Below, piece by piece: positions 28,188 to 37,752 of a stretch of 64,000 nt of DNA (the first letter of the stretch is position 1; the number at the start of each line of letters is the position of its first letter). Origin of the DNA: an uncultured Clostridium sp. (GTDB lineage: Bacteria > Bacillota > Clostridia > TANB77 > CAG-508). The notes beneath the pieces were generated by a model. That model was not told where the DNA came from. It searched no databases and worked only from the letters and a program-made list of their open reading frames with translations. Both the position numbers and the translations under genes were made by a program. The stretch spans positions 1-64,000 of the forward strand of contig CAOKFZ010000006.1 of assembly GCA_948467875.1 (NCBI GenBank), read 5' to 3'.

Positions 28188-28532
28188 ATGGCAAAAAGAG
28201 GCGGATTTCCAGGAGGAATGGGAGGTTTTGGAGGTTTTAATCCAAACCAATTGATGAAACAAGCAAAAAAAATGCAAGAGGAAATGGAGAAAACGCAAGA
28301 AGAATTGCAAGAAAAGACGTTTAGTGCAACGGCTGGTGGCAATGCGGTTTCTGTGACTGTGACAGGTGGAAAAATGTTGCAGGAAATTAAAATTCAGAAG
28401 GACGTGGTTGACCCAGAGGATGTAGAAATGTTGCAAGATTTGATTTTGACTTGTGTGAATGAGGCTTTGCGCAAAGTGGATGATGCCCAAAATGCAAGTT
28501 TTGGCAAATTTAATATCCCGGGGTTAATGTAA
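28188..28532 (+). CDS. ybaB: YbaB/EbfC nucleoid-associated protein
   Basis: 114 residues from ATG 28188 (after AAAGGAG). Gly/Phe-rich N-terminus, then the helical [19 protein letters not shown] segment and beta strands typical of YbaB. Binds DNA as a dimer. It lies between dnaX and recR, the conserved arrangement. Confidence 0.94.
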   Translation: MAKRGGFPGGMGGFGGFNPNQLMKQAKKMQEEMEKTQEELQEKTFSATAGGNAVSVTVTGGKMLQEIKIQKDVVDPEDVEMLQDLILTCVNEALRKVDDAQNASFGKFNIPGLM

Positions 28533-28533
28533 A

Positions 28534-29133
28534 ATGGCTAATTATTCACCATCAATTGAAAAATTAATTGAAAATTTTGAGAAACTGCCAAGTATTGGGC
28601 ACAAGACCGCACAACGCTTGGCTTTTTATATGTTGGATGTCAGCCACGAGCAGGCGAAAGAGTTTACAGATGCGATTTTGAATGCAAAACGCAATCTAAA
28701 ATTTTGCTCAAAATGCTTTAATATTTCTGACACAGATCCATGTAATATTTGCTCTGATGTGAAAAGAGACCAAACCACGATTTGTGTGGTGGAGGACGTG
28801 CGCGATGTTTTTGCAATGGAGAGAACACACGAATTTAAGGGCGTTTACCATATTTTGCATGGGTCGATTTCTCCCATGAACGGAATTGGTCCAGACGACA
28901 TAAAAATCAAGGAGTTGCTCTCAAGGCTAATGGATGGTAGTGTGAAAGAATTAATTTTGGCGACAAATCCGCGTGTGGAAGGCGAAGCAACTTCGATGTA
29001 TATTTCAAAATTGGTCAAGCCAATGGGAATTAAAGTGACGAGAATTGCGAGAGGAATTCCGGTTGGAGGCGATTTAGAATATACAGACGAGGTGACGCTG
29101 ACAAAGGCGCTAGAAGGCAGAAGTGAGATGTAA
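28534..29133 (+). CDS. recR: Recombination mediator RecR
   Basis: 199 residues. Helix-hairpin-helix near the N-terminus ([17 protein letters not shown]), a four-Cys zinc finger ([16 protein letters not shown]), a Toprim domain ([16 protein letters not shown]) and a C-terminal Walker-B-like segment. Works with RecF/RecO in loading RecA on gapped DNA. Starts one base after ybaB. RecO is encoded at 50.7 kb. Confidence 0.96.
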   Translation: MANYSPSIEKLIENFEKLPSIGHKTAQRLAFYMLDVSHEQAKEFTDAILNAKRNLKFCSKCFNISDTDPCNICSDVKRDQTTICVVEDVRDVFAMERTHEFKGVYHILHGSISPMNGIGPDDIKIKELLSRLMDGSVKELILATNPRVEGEATSMYISKLVKPMGIKVTRIARGIPVGGDLEYTDEVTLTKALEGRSEM

Positions 29134-29218
29134 TATAAATAATGATTTTGTGAGGAAAACTTTATCAATATTTATATACTTATGAAGATTCTAAATTAAA
29201 AATCGAGGAGTGGAAAGT

Positions 29219-29785
29219 ATGGACCTTGTAGAATTGTCGAGAGATTTGATGTATCAGCAAACGCAAATTAATAAGGCGCCTGCATGGAGGTTGACGGAAT
29301 TGGCGATTTTGAAAGGGAAAGAATTGGCGCAAAAATATCAAGAAGATGAAAAGCTGATTTTGACCTCGTTGTATTTGGCGCATACGGTGTTTAGTCCGAT
29401 TTGGGCGGGAGAAATTCAGAAAAATCATCCGAATTTGAGTGCAGAATTTTCGCAGAAATATTTAGATGAATGGAATGTTCCAATGGAGGAGCAGAAAATT
29501 ATTTTGAATAGTATTCAAGCACATCATGACAAAGTAAAAACAGAAACGAAGATTGCAGAGATTGTGAAAAATGCGGAATGTTTTAAGTTTGTGACTGTGG
29601 AGGGGGCTTTGATTTATCTGCATGAGTGGGGAAGAAGACAAGTGGAATATGAGGAAGCGCGAGATAAAGTGTTGCAGAAAATGGAGCAAAAAAGAAAATT
29701 GCTGACATTGGAGGAATGTGTGAAGGAGGCAGAGGAAAATTGCAAGGAAATTAGGAAATTGTTTGCAGGGAAAATGGGAGAATGA
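29219..29785 (+). CDS. Hypothetical protein, possibly HD-like
   Basis: 188 residues from ATG 29219 (GAGGAG upstream). All-helical, with SLYLAHTVFSPIW near 45-57, IQAHHDK near 105 and a charged C-terminal coiled coil. The His spacing recalls small HD-type phosphohydrolases, but a clear HD pair is not visible, so the family is uncertain. It overlaps the region of three genes (29.2-31.1 kb) that are closely packed and likely co-transcribed. Confidence 0.6.
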   Translation: MDLVELSRDLMYQQTQINKAPAWRLTELAILKGKELAQKYQEDEKLILTSLYLAHTVFSPIWAGEIQKNHPNLSAEFSQKYLDEWNVPMEEQKIILNSIQAHHDKVKTETKIAEIVKNAECFKFVTVEGALIYLHEWGRRQVEYEEARDKVLQKMEQKRKLLTLEECVKEAEENCKEIRKLFAGKMGE

Positions 29786-29786
29786 A

Positions 29787-30359
29787 ATGCGAGTTTTGAT
29801 TTTGAGTTTTAGCGCCAATCAGGTTAATAGAGATAGCTTTGTGCCTAATAAAATTGGTTTGACGTTTTCGTGTGTGGCAGAGTGCGAAAATGTGCTGAAA
29901 AGTTCTGGAAATGAGGTTGAACATATTTGTATCAATCAAAAAAATATTCAGAAGTGTTTGGCTTGCGGCGAGCGAGGCTGGGGCATTTGTTTGGCACAAC
30001 GCAAATGTATTCAAGAGGACGATTTTAATGGGATTTATGAATATATGAGTAATTTTGATGCTTATATTTTTATTACGCCAGTGTATTTTTGGGAAATGAG
30101 CGAGAGTGCCAAAACGTTTTTTGACCGTTTGAAGAGGTGTGATGCTTTTTGCGAAAACTCGAAAATCAGGCATAAGAAAGTTGTTTGTATTGCGTGTGCG
30201 GGCGGCAGTGGAAGCGGCACAGAGGAAACGCTTCAGGCATTTGACAGATTAAATTATTTTTTGAAAACGCAAATGTGTGGCAGAATTCCAGTGACAAAAG
30301 CGAATTTTGAAACACAAAGAGAAGTGATGAAAGATGCGATGTTGGAGGTAGGAAAATGA
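29787..30359 (+). CDS. NADPH-dependent FMN reductase / flavodoxin-fold protein
   Basis: 190 residues from ATG 29787, one base after the previous stop. Begins with the flavodoxin beta-strand (MRVLILSFSANQVNRDSF). A Cys-rich insert (CLACGERGWGICLAQRKC) and FITPVYFWEMSESAKTFFDRL are typical of the iron-sulphur flavoprotein/NADPH:FMN reductase group. Probably a redox enzyme with bound FMN. The stop overlaps the nitrilase start (ATGA). Confidence 0.85.
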   Translation: MRVLILSFSANQVNRDSFVPNKIGLTFSCVAECENVLKSSGNEVEHICINQKNIQKCLACGERGWGICLAQRKCIQEDDFNGIYEYMSNFDAYIFITPVYFWEMSESAKTFFDRLKRCDAFCENSKIRHKKVVCIACAGGSGSGTEETLQAFDRLNYFLKTQMCGRIPVTKANFETQREVMKDAMLEVGK

Positions 30360-31120
30360 GAATAGCACTGGTTCAAATGGATTCGACTGAAACGAGAGAA
30401 GAGAATGAAAAGAAAGCGTTGCGATTTATGGAGCAAGCGGTTTCAGAGAAGGCAGATGTGATTTGTTTGTCGGAGTCTTTTGTTTACTGGGGGAGCGAAC
30501 GTAGTCAGAGAAATTGTAGCTTAGAAGATATTGAAAAATATCAGGATTTTGCAAAGGAAAATGAGGTTAATCTTGTGTTGGGTAGTGTTTCTTTGATAAA
30601 GGAAGGTTCGGAGAAGACAACGAATACGTGTTTTGTCATCAATAGAAAGGGCGAGATGGTTCATCGTTATGATAAAAAATATATGTACAAAGTAAATAAA
30701 CCAGATTTGGTTGTGGATGAGACGCAAAAGACTATGCCGGGAAATGAGAACGGAATTTTTGAGTTGGATGGCGTGAAAATGGGAGTTGGCATTTGTTTTG
30801 ATTTGAGGTACCCAGAATATTTTAGAGAGCTTATAAAAGAGGGAGTAGAGATTATATTTTTGCCATCGCATTTTAGAAAGGCAACTGGCGCAATTGCTTG
30901 GGACGTTTTGACGAAGGCGAGGGCAATTGAAAATCAGGTTTATTTTTGTGCGTGTAACCAAACAGGAGAAGGCAATTGTGGGAATACGCAAGTGATTTCT
31001 TATGAGGGAAAAATTTTAGCCAAGATAGAAAATGATGAAGGAATTATTGTGCAAGAAATAGATTTAGAAGCACAGAGAAAATATAGAAAAGAATTGCCAG
31101 TGTTAGAGCAGATGAGATAG
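30356..31120 (+). CDS. Carbon-nitrogen hydrolase (nitrilase superfamily)
   Basis: 254 residues. Catalytic triad residues are visible: Glu in CLSESFVYWG, Lys in RYDKKYMYK and Cys in GVGICFDLRYPEYFR. Late motif LPSHFRKATG. Cytoplasmic amidase of the omega-amidase-like group; the substrate is not clear. Translationally coupled to the flavoprotein gene. Confidence 0.9.
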   Translation: MRIALVQMDSTETREENEKKALRFMEQAVSEKADVICLSESFVYWGSERSQRNCSLEDIEKYQDFAKENEVNLVLGSVSLIKEGSEKTTNTCFVINRKGEMVHRYDKKYMYKVNKPDLVVDETQKTMPGNENGIFELDGVKMGVGICFDLRYPEYFRELIKEGVEIIFLPSHFRKATGAIAWDVLTKARAIENQVYFCACNQTGEGNCGNTQVISYEGKILAKIENDEGIIVQEIDLEAQRKYRKELPVLEQMR

Positions 31121-31121
31121 A

Positions 31122-31145
31122 AAATTAGCTATGAATAGCTAATTT
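31122..31145. terminator. Hairpin between convergent genes
   Basis: AAATTAGCT / AGCTAATTT with a 6-base loop between the nitrilase stop and the stop of the minus-strand gene. The T-run is weak, so efficiency is uncertain. Confidence 0.55.
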
Positions 31146-31755
31146 CAAAGGTTGGAATTCCTGTAGAATAAGGGGCGATGTCATATTGCTGAAAATAAAT
31201 TACAACAGAATTAGGGATGAGATAAAATTGATTTGGCTGAAAAGTTTCTAGAACTAAAGTGCAGTAATTGTCAAAAAATAAATCGGCTCCTTTTTCTTGA
31301 ATTTGCTGATTGATTTGCTTTAAAACAGAGAGTAAATAGTTTGGATTTTTGGCAAAAATATCATTTAAAGTTAATTGTTTGTTACATGCTAAGTTCCAAT
31401 TTTGTGAAGTGCGAATTGTGGATCCATGAGCACCACCAGTAAAAGTATATTGGTCTTGATACAAACTAATAATTGGACTTTTGTTATACGTAATATTAGT
31501 TTCTAAAATTAATTCATAAACCATAATGGGATAGCCATTTGCGACATTGTAATTGTAAGTTTTTTTACTGTCTTCGAAGAGAGTTTTTTTCGCATATGTT
31601 TCGAGCTCTAAAGCAAGCGCTAAATTGATAGCGTTAAAATCGCAAATAGAGTAACAATTAGAAAAAATTTGTGGATATTCAATTTTATATTTTGCAATCA
31701 CATTTCCTTTGTAAGTTAATTCATTTTGAATTATTTTTTTTGTCAATTTAAACAT
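31129..31755 (-). CDS. DUF3298/DUF4163 (RsiV-like) domain protein
   Basis: 208 residues from ATG 31755 (AGGTGA upstream). Carries the family pattern YPIMVYELILETNITYN..., FTGGAHGSTIRTSQNWNL and LTLNDIF, seen in the extracytoplasmic domain of RsiV-type anti-sigma factors and in stand-alone proteins. Here there is no signal peptide or anti-sigma segment, so it is probably a cytoplasmic stand-alone form. Function unknown. Confidence 0.75.
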   Translation of the reverse strand: MFKLTKKIIQNELTYKGNVIAKYKIEYPQIFSNCYSICDFNAINLALALELETYAKKTLFEDSKKTYNYNVANGYPIMVYELILETNITYNKSPIISLYQDQYTFTGGAHGSTIRTSQNWNLACNKQLTLNDIFAKNPNYLLSVLKQINQQIQEKGADLFFDNYCTLVLETFQPNQFYLIPNSVVIYFQQYDIAPYSTGIPTFEISYS

Positions 31756-31798
31756 AAAAATCACCTAGAATATTGTATGAAAAAGTGAGCAAATTGGT

Positions 31799-32704
31799 TC
31801 ATTTTAAGTCTAACATTTCAAGTAAATTTTTGCAGACAGTAATAAGGTAAGAAATTGTTTTAGAATCTGCTTTAATTCTTGTTTGCCAAATAATTTTTCT
31901 AATTGTATAAAAGTATAAAGTTTCTAATATTAATTTTTTATCTTCTTTGTAATATTTTGACATGAGTGAAATAAGTTTGTCAATTTTATTTTTCTCTAAG
32001 TTTGTGTGCTTTAATTCGGCTCTTAAAAATTGAGCAGTTTCAATTATTTTTTCACCAATTATTCCATGAGGATCAATTGCCTTCCAATCATGTTCGGATT
32101 TTAGAATATTTTTGTGATGTAAATCATCGTGCAAAATATATTTTGGTAAATTCATTTTTTTCATTTTATCATAGAGATTTTTAGCAATATTAATCATCCA
32201 CAAAATGTCTTTAAAAAGTGGATAATTTTCTTTTGCAAATTCAAAATCTTTGATAAATATTTGGTCAAAAGTTAAAAGAGTTTCTGTATTATTTATAGGA
32301 ATTAAAAGGTGATTGGATAAATTACAAAATACTTTTATTCTTTCTTCTGAATTTTCCAAATTATCTAAAGAATATCCGGGACAAATTTTTTCTAAAATCA
32401 TAATATTATCTTCAAGATTCGAGTAATGACATTTTGGTGCATAATATTCAGAATATTGTTGGATGATTTTTATTTCTTGCTTAGAACTTGGTGAACCAAT
32501 TTTGATGACAACTTCTCCCCATTTTGAAGAGGTGGCAAACATAACAATATTGACGCCTAATGGTTCAACTAATTGAACATTTTCTAATTCAAATTTTTGG
32601 GTATATTTTTCTATAATTTTATGGCTATGATTTAGCCAAATTTGACCTTGTTTTCCATAGCGATTGATGACATCGTTTTTAAATTTTTCTGGTAATTTTA
32701 ACAT
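31799..32704 (-). CDS. Aminoglycoside/hydroxyurea-type phosphotransferase (APH fold)
   Basis: 301 residues. Kinase-like fold with the catalytic loop HDDLHHKNIL near 190 and the metal-binding IDPHG near 213; the N-lobe Lys is in EVVIKIG. This matches the streptomycin-6-kinase/hydroxyurea phosphotransferase group. Could phosphorylate an antibiotic or a small cytoplasmic metabolite; resistance is not shown. Monocistronic on the minus strand with GGAGAA before the ATG. Confidence 0.85.
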   Translation of the reverse strand: MLKLPEKFKNDVINRYGKQGQIWLNHSHKIIEKYTQKFELENVQLVEPLGVNIVMFATSSKWGEVVIKIGSPSSKQEIKIIQQYSEYYAPKCHYSNLEDNIMILEKICPGYSLDNLENSEERIKVFCNLSNHLLIPINNTETLLTFDQIFIKDFEFAKENYPLFKDILWMINIAKNLYDKMKKMNLPKYILHDDLHHKNILKSEHDWKAIDPHGIIGEKIIETAQFLRAELKHTNLEKNKIDKLISLMSKYYKEDKKLILETLYFYTIRKIIWQTRIKADSKTISYLITVCKNLLEMLDLK

Positions 32705-32825
32705 GTTATTCTCCTTTATATTTTCTTTATTATAAGCTATTTTTGAGAAGAAAACAATAAAAATGTTGACTATTGTTTTAATTATGATTATAATAAAAAA
32801 GAATAGATAAAAAGGGGGAAAAAAG

Positions 32826-33170
32826 ATGATTAATATAGGAGCAATTATTATAGGATTTATTTTTGCGTATATTGTTTATTTGGGACTTTGCAGAAGTGGA
32901 TTTATGTTAGGGTATATTTTAAATTTTTTGTATTGTTTTGCCAATCATTATTTCAAAAATTCAGAGATAACGATGATGGAGGTTGCTAGAGTATTTTTAG
33001 TTGCAGCGATTATAACTTTTTTAGAATTTATTGCGTACAAAAAATCAGAATCGTTTGTGGGATATTTAGTTTATATTGTGTTAATGGTAGTAGGAATTAT
33101 TATCGTTATTGCTTTAACAAAAGCATTGTTTACTTTTTTAGGAAATCCATCGATGTTATTTGAAAAATAG
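32826..33170 (+). CDS. Small integral membrane protein of unknown function
   Basis: 114 residues with three or four membrane helices (IGAIIIGFIFAYIVYLGL; VFLVAAIITFLEFIAY; YLVYIVLMVVGIIIVIAL). The layout is somewhat CvpA-like, but I cannot assign it. 12 bases before mutY, preceded by GGGGGAA, probably co-transcribed with mutY. Confidence 0.7.
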   Translation: MINIGAIIIGFIFAYIVYLGLCRSGFMLGYILNFLYCFANHYFKNSEITMMEVARVFLVAAIITFLEFIAYKKSESFVGYLVYIVLMVVGIIIVIALTKALFTFLGNPSMLFEK

Positions 33171-33182
33171 TAGGGAAGAAAA

Positions 33183-34223
33183 ATGCAAGATTTAGATTTA
33201 ATGAAAAAAATGGCAGAGCCAATTGTTAAGTGGTATCAAGAAAATAAAAGAGAATTGCCTTGGCGAAAAGAGAAAAATCCATATCATATTTGGGTTTCTG
33301 AAATCATGCTTCAACAAACAAGAATTGAAGCAGTTTTAGGATATTATGAACGATTTTTAAGGAGCTTGCCAATGGTCAAAGATTTGGCAGAAGTTGACGA
33401 AGAAAAATTGCTAAAATTATGGGAAGGATTGGGCTATTATAATCGAGCTAGGAACCTCAAAAAAGCAGCTCAAATTGTACAAGAAAAATATGCTGGAAAT
33501 ATCCCAAAAAATTATGAAGAATTATTAAATTTGCCTGGAATTGGCGAATACACAGCAGGCGCCATTGCATCAATTGCATATAACGAAAAAGTGCCAGCTG
33601 TTGATGGAAATGTGCTTCGTGTGGTAAGCCGAGTTGTGCTAAGTAAAAAAGATGTTTTGGAGCCAAAAACGAAAAAAGAATTTACCGAAAAATTAAAACA
33701 AATTATGCCAAAACAAGCTGGTGATTTTAATGAAGGATTAATGGAATTAGGGGAACGAATTTGTTTGCCAAATGGGGAGCCGATTTGTGAGCAATGTCCG
33801 TTGCAAAAAATTTGTTTAGCCAAGAAAGAAAATTTGACGCTGAATATTCCAGTGCGAAATGCAAAAATAAAAAGAAAAAAAGAGCAAAAAACAGTTTTTT
33901 TGTTGGAATATGAAAATCAAATTGCGATTCGAAAAAGAGATAAAACTGGATTACTTGCCAACTTATATGAGTTTCCAAATGTGGATAAAAAGTGCACAAA
34001 AAAAGAGCTAGAAGATGTTTTGAAGAATTGGAATTTGCAAGTAAATAAAATTGAAAAAATAGGAAGTTATCGTCATATTTTTTCGCATGTGGAATGGGAT
34101 ATGGTAGGCTTTAAAATTTTGGTCAAAAATACAAATAAAGAATTTGTTTGGGTAGAAAAAAAGAAACTTCTAGAAAAATATCCAATACCTGGAGCATTTA
34201 GCAAATTTCGAGAAAAAGTATAA
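33183..34223 (+). CDS. mutY: A/G-specific adenine glycosylase
   Basis: 346 residues. Removes A mispaired with 8-oxoguanine. Visible marks: EIMLQQTRIEAV, the helix-hairpin-helix LPGIGEYTAGAIASIAY with following catalytic Asp in VDGNVLRV, a four-Cys iron-sulphur cluster loop (CLPNGEPICEQCPLQKIC) and a C-terminal NUDIX-like domain (LLANLYEFP, HIFSHVEWDM). Confidence 0.95.
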   Translation: MQDLDLMKKMAEPIVKWYQENKRELPWRKEKNPYHIWVSEIMLQQTRIEAVLGYYERFLRSLPMVKDLAEVDEEKLLKLWEGLGYYNRARNLKKAAQIVQEKYAGNIPKNYEELLNLPGIGEYTAGAIASIAYNEKVPAVDGNVLRVVSRVVLSKKDVLEPKTKKEFTEKLKQIMPKQAGDFNEGLMELGERICLPNGEPICEQCPLQKICLAKKENLTLNIPVRNAKIKRKKEQKTVFLLEYENQIAIRKRDKTGLLANLYEFPNVDKKCTKKELEDVLKNWNLQVNKIEKIGSYRHIFSHVEWDMVGFKILVKNTNKEFVWVEKKKLLEKYPIPGAFSKFREKV

Positions 34224-34309
34224 AAACTACAAAAGCAATAAAAAACTTGCTATATAAAATAATCTATGATATAATATATCCGAAAAATTATCACGATGAG
34301 GTGTTGCTT

Positions 34310-35017
34310 ATGAAGATATATATGTACTTAGATGAAAGTGGTTCGATACATAAAAATAGTAAAACGAAGTATTTTGCGGTTGGTGGTTATTTTACTTTTG
34401 CACACGATAAGCTTAAAATAATTTCCAAATATAAAAAGATTAATTATGAAATGAAACAAAATAAAAATTTAAGCTTAGACCAAGAAATTAAATCATATCA
34501 TATGAAGGATGCAGAAAAAATTAATATATTTGATAATATACAAGACATGGATACTTTTTTTGGTTGTGCAAAAGTTTTCGATAAACAAGCAATGAAAAAA
34601 GAAATTATATATTCTAATATATTTTTTAATTATGCAGTTAAACTTCTTATAAAAGATTGTGTAATTCCGTTATTAAATTTAGAACTTTTAGCCAACGAAG
34701 TAGAATTTATTGTGAGTATTGATAATAGAAATATACGTGTTGGAGAATTAAATAATTTAGAAACGTATTTAAAAACAGAGTTCTGCTTAGAAAATTTTAA
34801 TTTTAAAATTACCTATTATGATTCAAAAAATCATTACGGAATTCAATTAGCGGATTTAGTTGTGAATACTTTTTATAACTACTATAAAAATAAGAATATT
34901 GTGAAAGCGGTTGTTCCTCATTTAAAGTCTAAAAATTTTAGAATCAGTCTATTTCCAGGAGATAAAATCAGTGGTAGAGTTCAAAAAATTACATATAATA
35001 ATAAAGATAAGAGTTGA
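34310..35017 (+). CDS. DUF3800 domain protein
   Basis: 235 residues from ATG 34310. Begins with the DUF3800 hallmark (IYMYLDESGSIHKNSK), followed by YFAVGGYF, a central VSIDNRN and the late YGIQLADLVVNTFYNY. The fold is RNase H-like, and members are often found in mobile or defence contexts. Here it stands alone between mutY and the flavodoxin-pnuC operon. The AT content is higher than that of mutY. Confidence 0.85.
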   Translation: MKIYMYLDESGSIHKNSKTKYFAVGGYFTFAHDKLKIISKYKKINYEMKQNKNLSLDQEIKSYHMKDAEKINIFDNIQDMDTFFGCAKVFDKQAMKKEIIYSNIFFNYAVKLLIKDCVIPLLNLELLANEVEFIVSIDNRNIRVGELNNLETYLKTEFCLENFNFKITYYDSKNHYGIQLADLVVNTFYNYYKNKNIVKAVVPHLKSKNFRISLFPGDKISGRVQKITYNNKDKS

Positions 35018-35042
35018 CATGATTGCTTTATTGTGTTAAAAT
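35014..35042 (+). promoter_or_regulatory. Promoter of the flavodoxin-pnuC operon
   Basis: TTGACA (35014-35019) overlaps the DUF3800 stop; 17-base spacer; TAAAAT (35037-35042). Confidence 0.8.
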
Positions 35043-35048
35043 ATTATC

Positions 35049-35120
35049 AAAGACCTAGAGTAGGTAGCTAAAAGCTAAACGTATGTTAAGTACGTTGCCC
35101 TCTAGGCATTTTTATTTTAT
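35049..35120 (+). promoter_or_regulatory. Structured leader with terminator-like end, candidate riboswitch
   Basis: A 7-bp stem CCTAGAG/CTCTAGG (35054-35060, 35100-35106) encloses two small hairpins (AGCT-AAA-AGCT and CGTA-TGTTAAG-TACG) and is followed by a T-rich run. It lies between the promoter and the ribosome site of the first gene. The placement before pnuC suggests control by NAD-related metabolites, but I cannot match it to a known class. Confidence 0.6.
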
Positions 35121-35143
35121 CAAATTAACTGGAGGAAAATCAT

Positions 35144-35695
35144 ATGAATTTATACATAAATGGAAGCAATCGCAGACAAAATTGCTACAAAGTTTTAAGC
35201 GATTTAAAGGAAGAAAATGATACGTTATTTTCCTTGTCGGACAAAAGTATTGATTATTGTTTGGGATGTGGCGTATGTGCAGAAGGTTTAGAAAATTTTT
35301 GTGTGCTAGACGATGACATGCAAGAATTATATTTGGATATAGTTCAAGCAGATAAAATCATTATAGCAACTCCAATTTATATGAATCATATAACAGGCAT
35401 TTTGAAAAATGTAATCGACAGGTGGAACCCTTATAGCGCGCACGATGAACTATTGCAAGGAAAAACAATTTATGTGATTACAGTGGGGCAAATTAGTGAA
35501 AAAGAAAATCAAGAAGTTGCCAAGGATATTCAAAAATATTTTGAGGGCATTGGCGAATTTATGAAATTTAAAACAGTATTTTTGAAGAATTTTTCAAGTG
35601 GAGAATTGGATAAAGTCGAAGAGGAATATTCAAATTATGAGGAGATTATTCATAAACTAAAAGAAGAAATACAAAATGAAGGAGAAAATTCATGA
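35144..35695 (+). CDS. NADPH-dependent FMN reductase / flavodoxin-like protein
   Basis: 183 residues. Opens with MNLYINGSNRRQNC, followed by a Cys pattern CLGCGVCAEG and ATPIYMNHITGILKNVIDRW, typical of NAD(P)H-dependent FMN reductases. ATG follows CTGGAGG. Its stop overlaps the start of pnuC, so a link to pyridine-nucleotide supply is likely. Confidence 0.87.
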   Translation: MNLYINGSNRRQNCYKVLSDLKEENDTLFSLSDKSIDYCLGCGVCAEGLENFCVLDDDMQELYLDIVQADKIIIATPIYMNHITGILKNVIDRWNPYSAHDELLQGKTIYVITVGQISEKENQEVAKDIQKYFEGIGEFMKFKTVFLKNFSSGELDKVEEEYSNYEEIIHKLKEEIQNEGENS

Positions 35696-36357
35696 AAAAA
35701 TTATTCAAAAACTGGACCAGATTTGAAATTATACTTTTAGTATTAGGAACTATGTTGATTATTTTTTCAAGTGTCTTCGGCAAAAGTAATTTTTTAACAA
35801 TTTTAGCATCTTTGGTTGGAGTACTTTGCTCATTATTGCAGGCGAAAGGGAAGGTCATTAGCCAATTTGTGGGAATTGCAGAAGTGACGTTATATTCTAT
35901 CCTATCCTATATAAACCACTATTATGGGGAAGTCATGATTGATATTTTGGTGGTATTTCCGATGTATATTTATGGGGTAATTTCGTGGGTAACGCATAGA
36001 AACCAAGAAACAAATACCGTAACTTCCAATCAAATTAGCAAAAAGGAGTGGATAATTTTGGGATTTACTAGCATAGTTGGATTTGGCACTTTATATCTTG
36101 TGTTAAAATATTTCCACACAAGCCAATTAATGATTTCAAGTTTCTCTATGATTACAAGCCTAATTGCAACATATTTGCTTGTTAGAAGGAGCCAATATAG
36201 TTTTGCATTTTTCGTCGGAAATGACATTATCTTGATTTTATTATGGGGCATTCCAGTGCTACAAGGAGATTTTTCTCTATTGCCAATAGTAATAGAAAAT
36301 CTAGTATTGCTTATGAATGATACCTACGGCTTAAAAAATTGGAACGAAAATATTTAA
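35692..36357 (+). CDS. pnuC: Nicotinamide riboside transporter PnuC
   Basis: 221 residues with seven or so membrane helices. Family marks: ASLVGVLCSLLQAKGKV, YSILSYINHYYGEVMIDI and the late NLVLLMNDTYGLKNW. Facilitates uptake of nicotinamide riboside for NAD synthesis. Translationally coupled to the flavodoxin gene behind the structured leader. Confidence 0.92.
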   Translation: MKKLFKNWTRFEIILLVLGTMLIIFSSVFGKSNFLTILASLVGVLCSLLQAKGKVISQFVGIAEVTLYSILSYINHYYGEVMIDILVVFPMYIYGVISWVTHRNQETNTVTSNQISKKEWIILGFTSIVGFGTLYLVLKYFHTSQLMISSFSMITSLIATYLLVRRSQYSFAFFVGNDIILILLWGIPVLQGDFSLLPIVIENLVLLMNDTYGLKNWNENI

Positions 36358-36369
36358 AGCCCTTCATTT

Positions 36370-37752
36370 TTATTTTAGCAACATAGGCCCGATTTGTGTG
36401 ACGGTTCCAGCCCCCAAAGTTAAGACCAAATCATGTGGCACGGCGTTTTCTTTGACGTATTTTGCGACTTTTTCAAATTTCGAAATATATTCTACTTTTT
36501 TGCCAAGTGAAAGCATTTTATTTGCCAAATCCTGTGAAGAAATTCCGACTGTATTTTGCTCTCTTGCAGCATAAATATCCACCAAAATAACATGGTCAAA
36601 ATCCATCAAAGATTGCGCAAAATCATCCAAAAGACTAGCTGTTCTAGAATACGTATGTGGTTGAAAAATGACCCAAGATTCATGATATTTTTTATTTTTA
36701 ATCGCACTACTAACAGCTGAAATTTCAGTTGGATGATGAGCATAATCATCAAAAACAGAAATCTCATGAAAAGAGCCTTTATATTCCAAGCGACGTTCTG
36801 CGCCAATAAAACTTTTTAATGCTTCAGCCATCCTGTTTTTCTCAATTCCATAGTAATCACACATGGCGATACATGCCAAGGCATTCAAAACATTGTGCTT
36901 TCCAGTTACAGACAAAGCAAAATGATGATAAAATTTACCTTGTTTATAAACATCAAATTGAGCAAAACCGTTATCGTCAAATTCAATATTTTGAGCAACG
37001 AAATCTGCATTTTTATTTTCAATTCCATAACAAATAAAATTTGATTTTACGATATTTTTTAAAGCCAAACAATTGCTGTCATCGGCGTTGGTCACAAGCA
37101 ATCCATTCTCTTTTAAAAGACAAGAAAAATCTTGAAAGGCTTTGATAACATTGTCAAAAGTTTTGTAATAATCCAAGTGGTCGCCATCCATGTTCAAAAT
37201 AATGGCACTTTTTGGAAAAAAGTTCAGAAAATTGGCTTTGTATTCACAGGCTTCCAAAATAAAATACTCACTTTTTCCAATGTGATAATTGCCACCAATA
37301 TTTTTTAGCATGGCGCCAACTTCGATAGAAGGATCTTTGCCAGCAGCTAAAAAGCAAGTGGCAAGCATGGAAGTCGTTGTGGTTTTACCATGCGTTCCGG
37401 CAACGCAAATGGTTTCTTGGTACATTTTTGTCAAATAGCCAACAAATTTTCCGCGGGTTACAAGTGGAATATGATTTTCATGTGCGATTTTCATTTCGGG
37501 ATCGTCTTCGCCCACAGCAGCTGAAAAGACAATTAAATCTGCATTTTTAGTAATTTCAAGGTCGTGGCCAATAATCGTTTGGATGCCATGTGAATTTAAA
37601 GTATCGGTTAGCTGACTTTGATTTAAGTCTGAGCCAGTCACGTGATACCCCCAACTATGTAGCGTTTCTGCAATAGCACTCATACTAATGCCGCCAATTC
37701 CAATGAAATGTATATGTTTATATTTTGTTAAATCATCGATTTCAAAATCCAT
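36370..37752 (-). CDS. murC: UDP-N-acetylmuramate-L-alanine ligase
   Basis: 460 residues. Adds L-Ala to UDP-MurNAc in peptidoglycan synthesis. Marks: GIGGISMSAIAE (nucleotide-sugar binding), GTHGKTTTTSM (ATP loop), FDDYAHHPTEI and FQPHTYSRTASL. Divergent from spoVG. No terminator is obvious between it and pnuC, which converges 12 bases away. Confidence 0.96.
   Translation of the reverse strand: MDFEIDDLTKYKHIHFIGIGGISMSAIAETLHSWGYHVTGSDLNQSQLTDTLNSHGIQTIIGHDLEITKNADLIVFSAAVGEDDPEMKIAHENHIPLVTRGKFVGYLTKMYQETICVAGTHGKTTTTSMLATCFLAAGKDPSIEVGAMLKNIGGNYHIGKSEYFILEACEYKANFLNFFPKSAIILNMDGDHLDYYKTFDNVIKAFQDFSCLLKENGLLVTNADDSNCLALKNIVKSNFICYGIENKNADFVAQNIEFDDNGFAQFDVYKQGKFYHHFALSVTGKHNVLNALACIAMCDYYGIEKNRMAEALKSFIGAERRLEYKGSFHEISVFDDYAHHPTEISAVSSAIKNKKYHESWVIFQPHTYSRTASLLDDFAQSLMDFDHVILVDIYAAREQNTVGISSQDLANKMLSLGKKVEYISKFEKVAKYVKENAVPHDLVLTLGAGTVTQIGPMLLK

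Noticed and set aside
29219..29785. Firm assignment as HD-domain phosphohydrolase
   Set aside because: His residues are present, but the contiguous HD pair typical of the family is not, so it is left as hypothetical.
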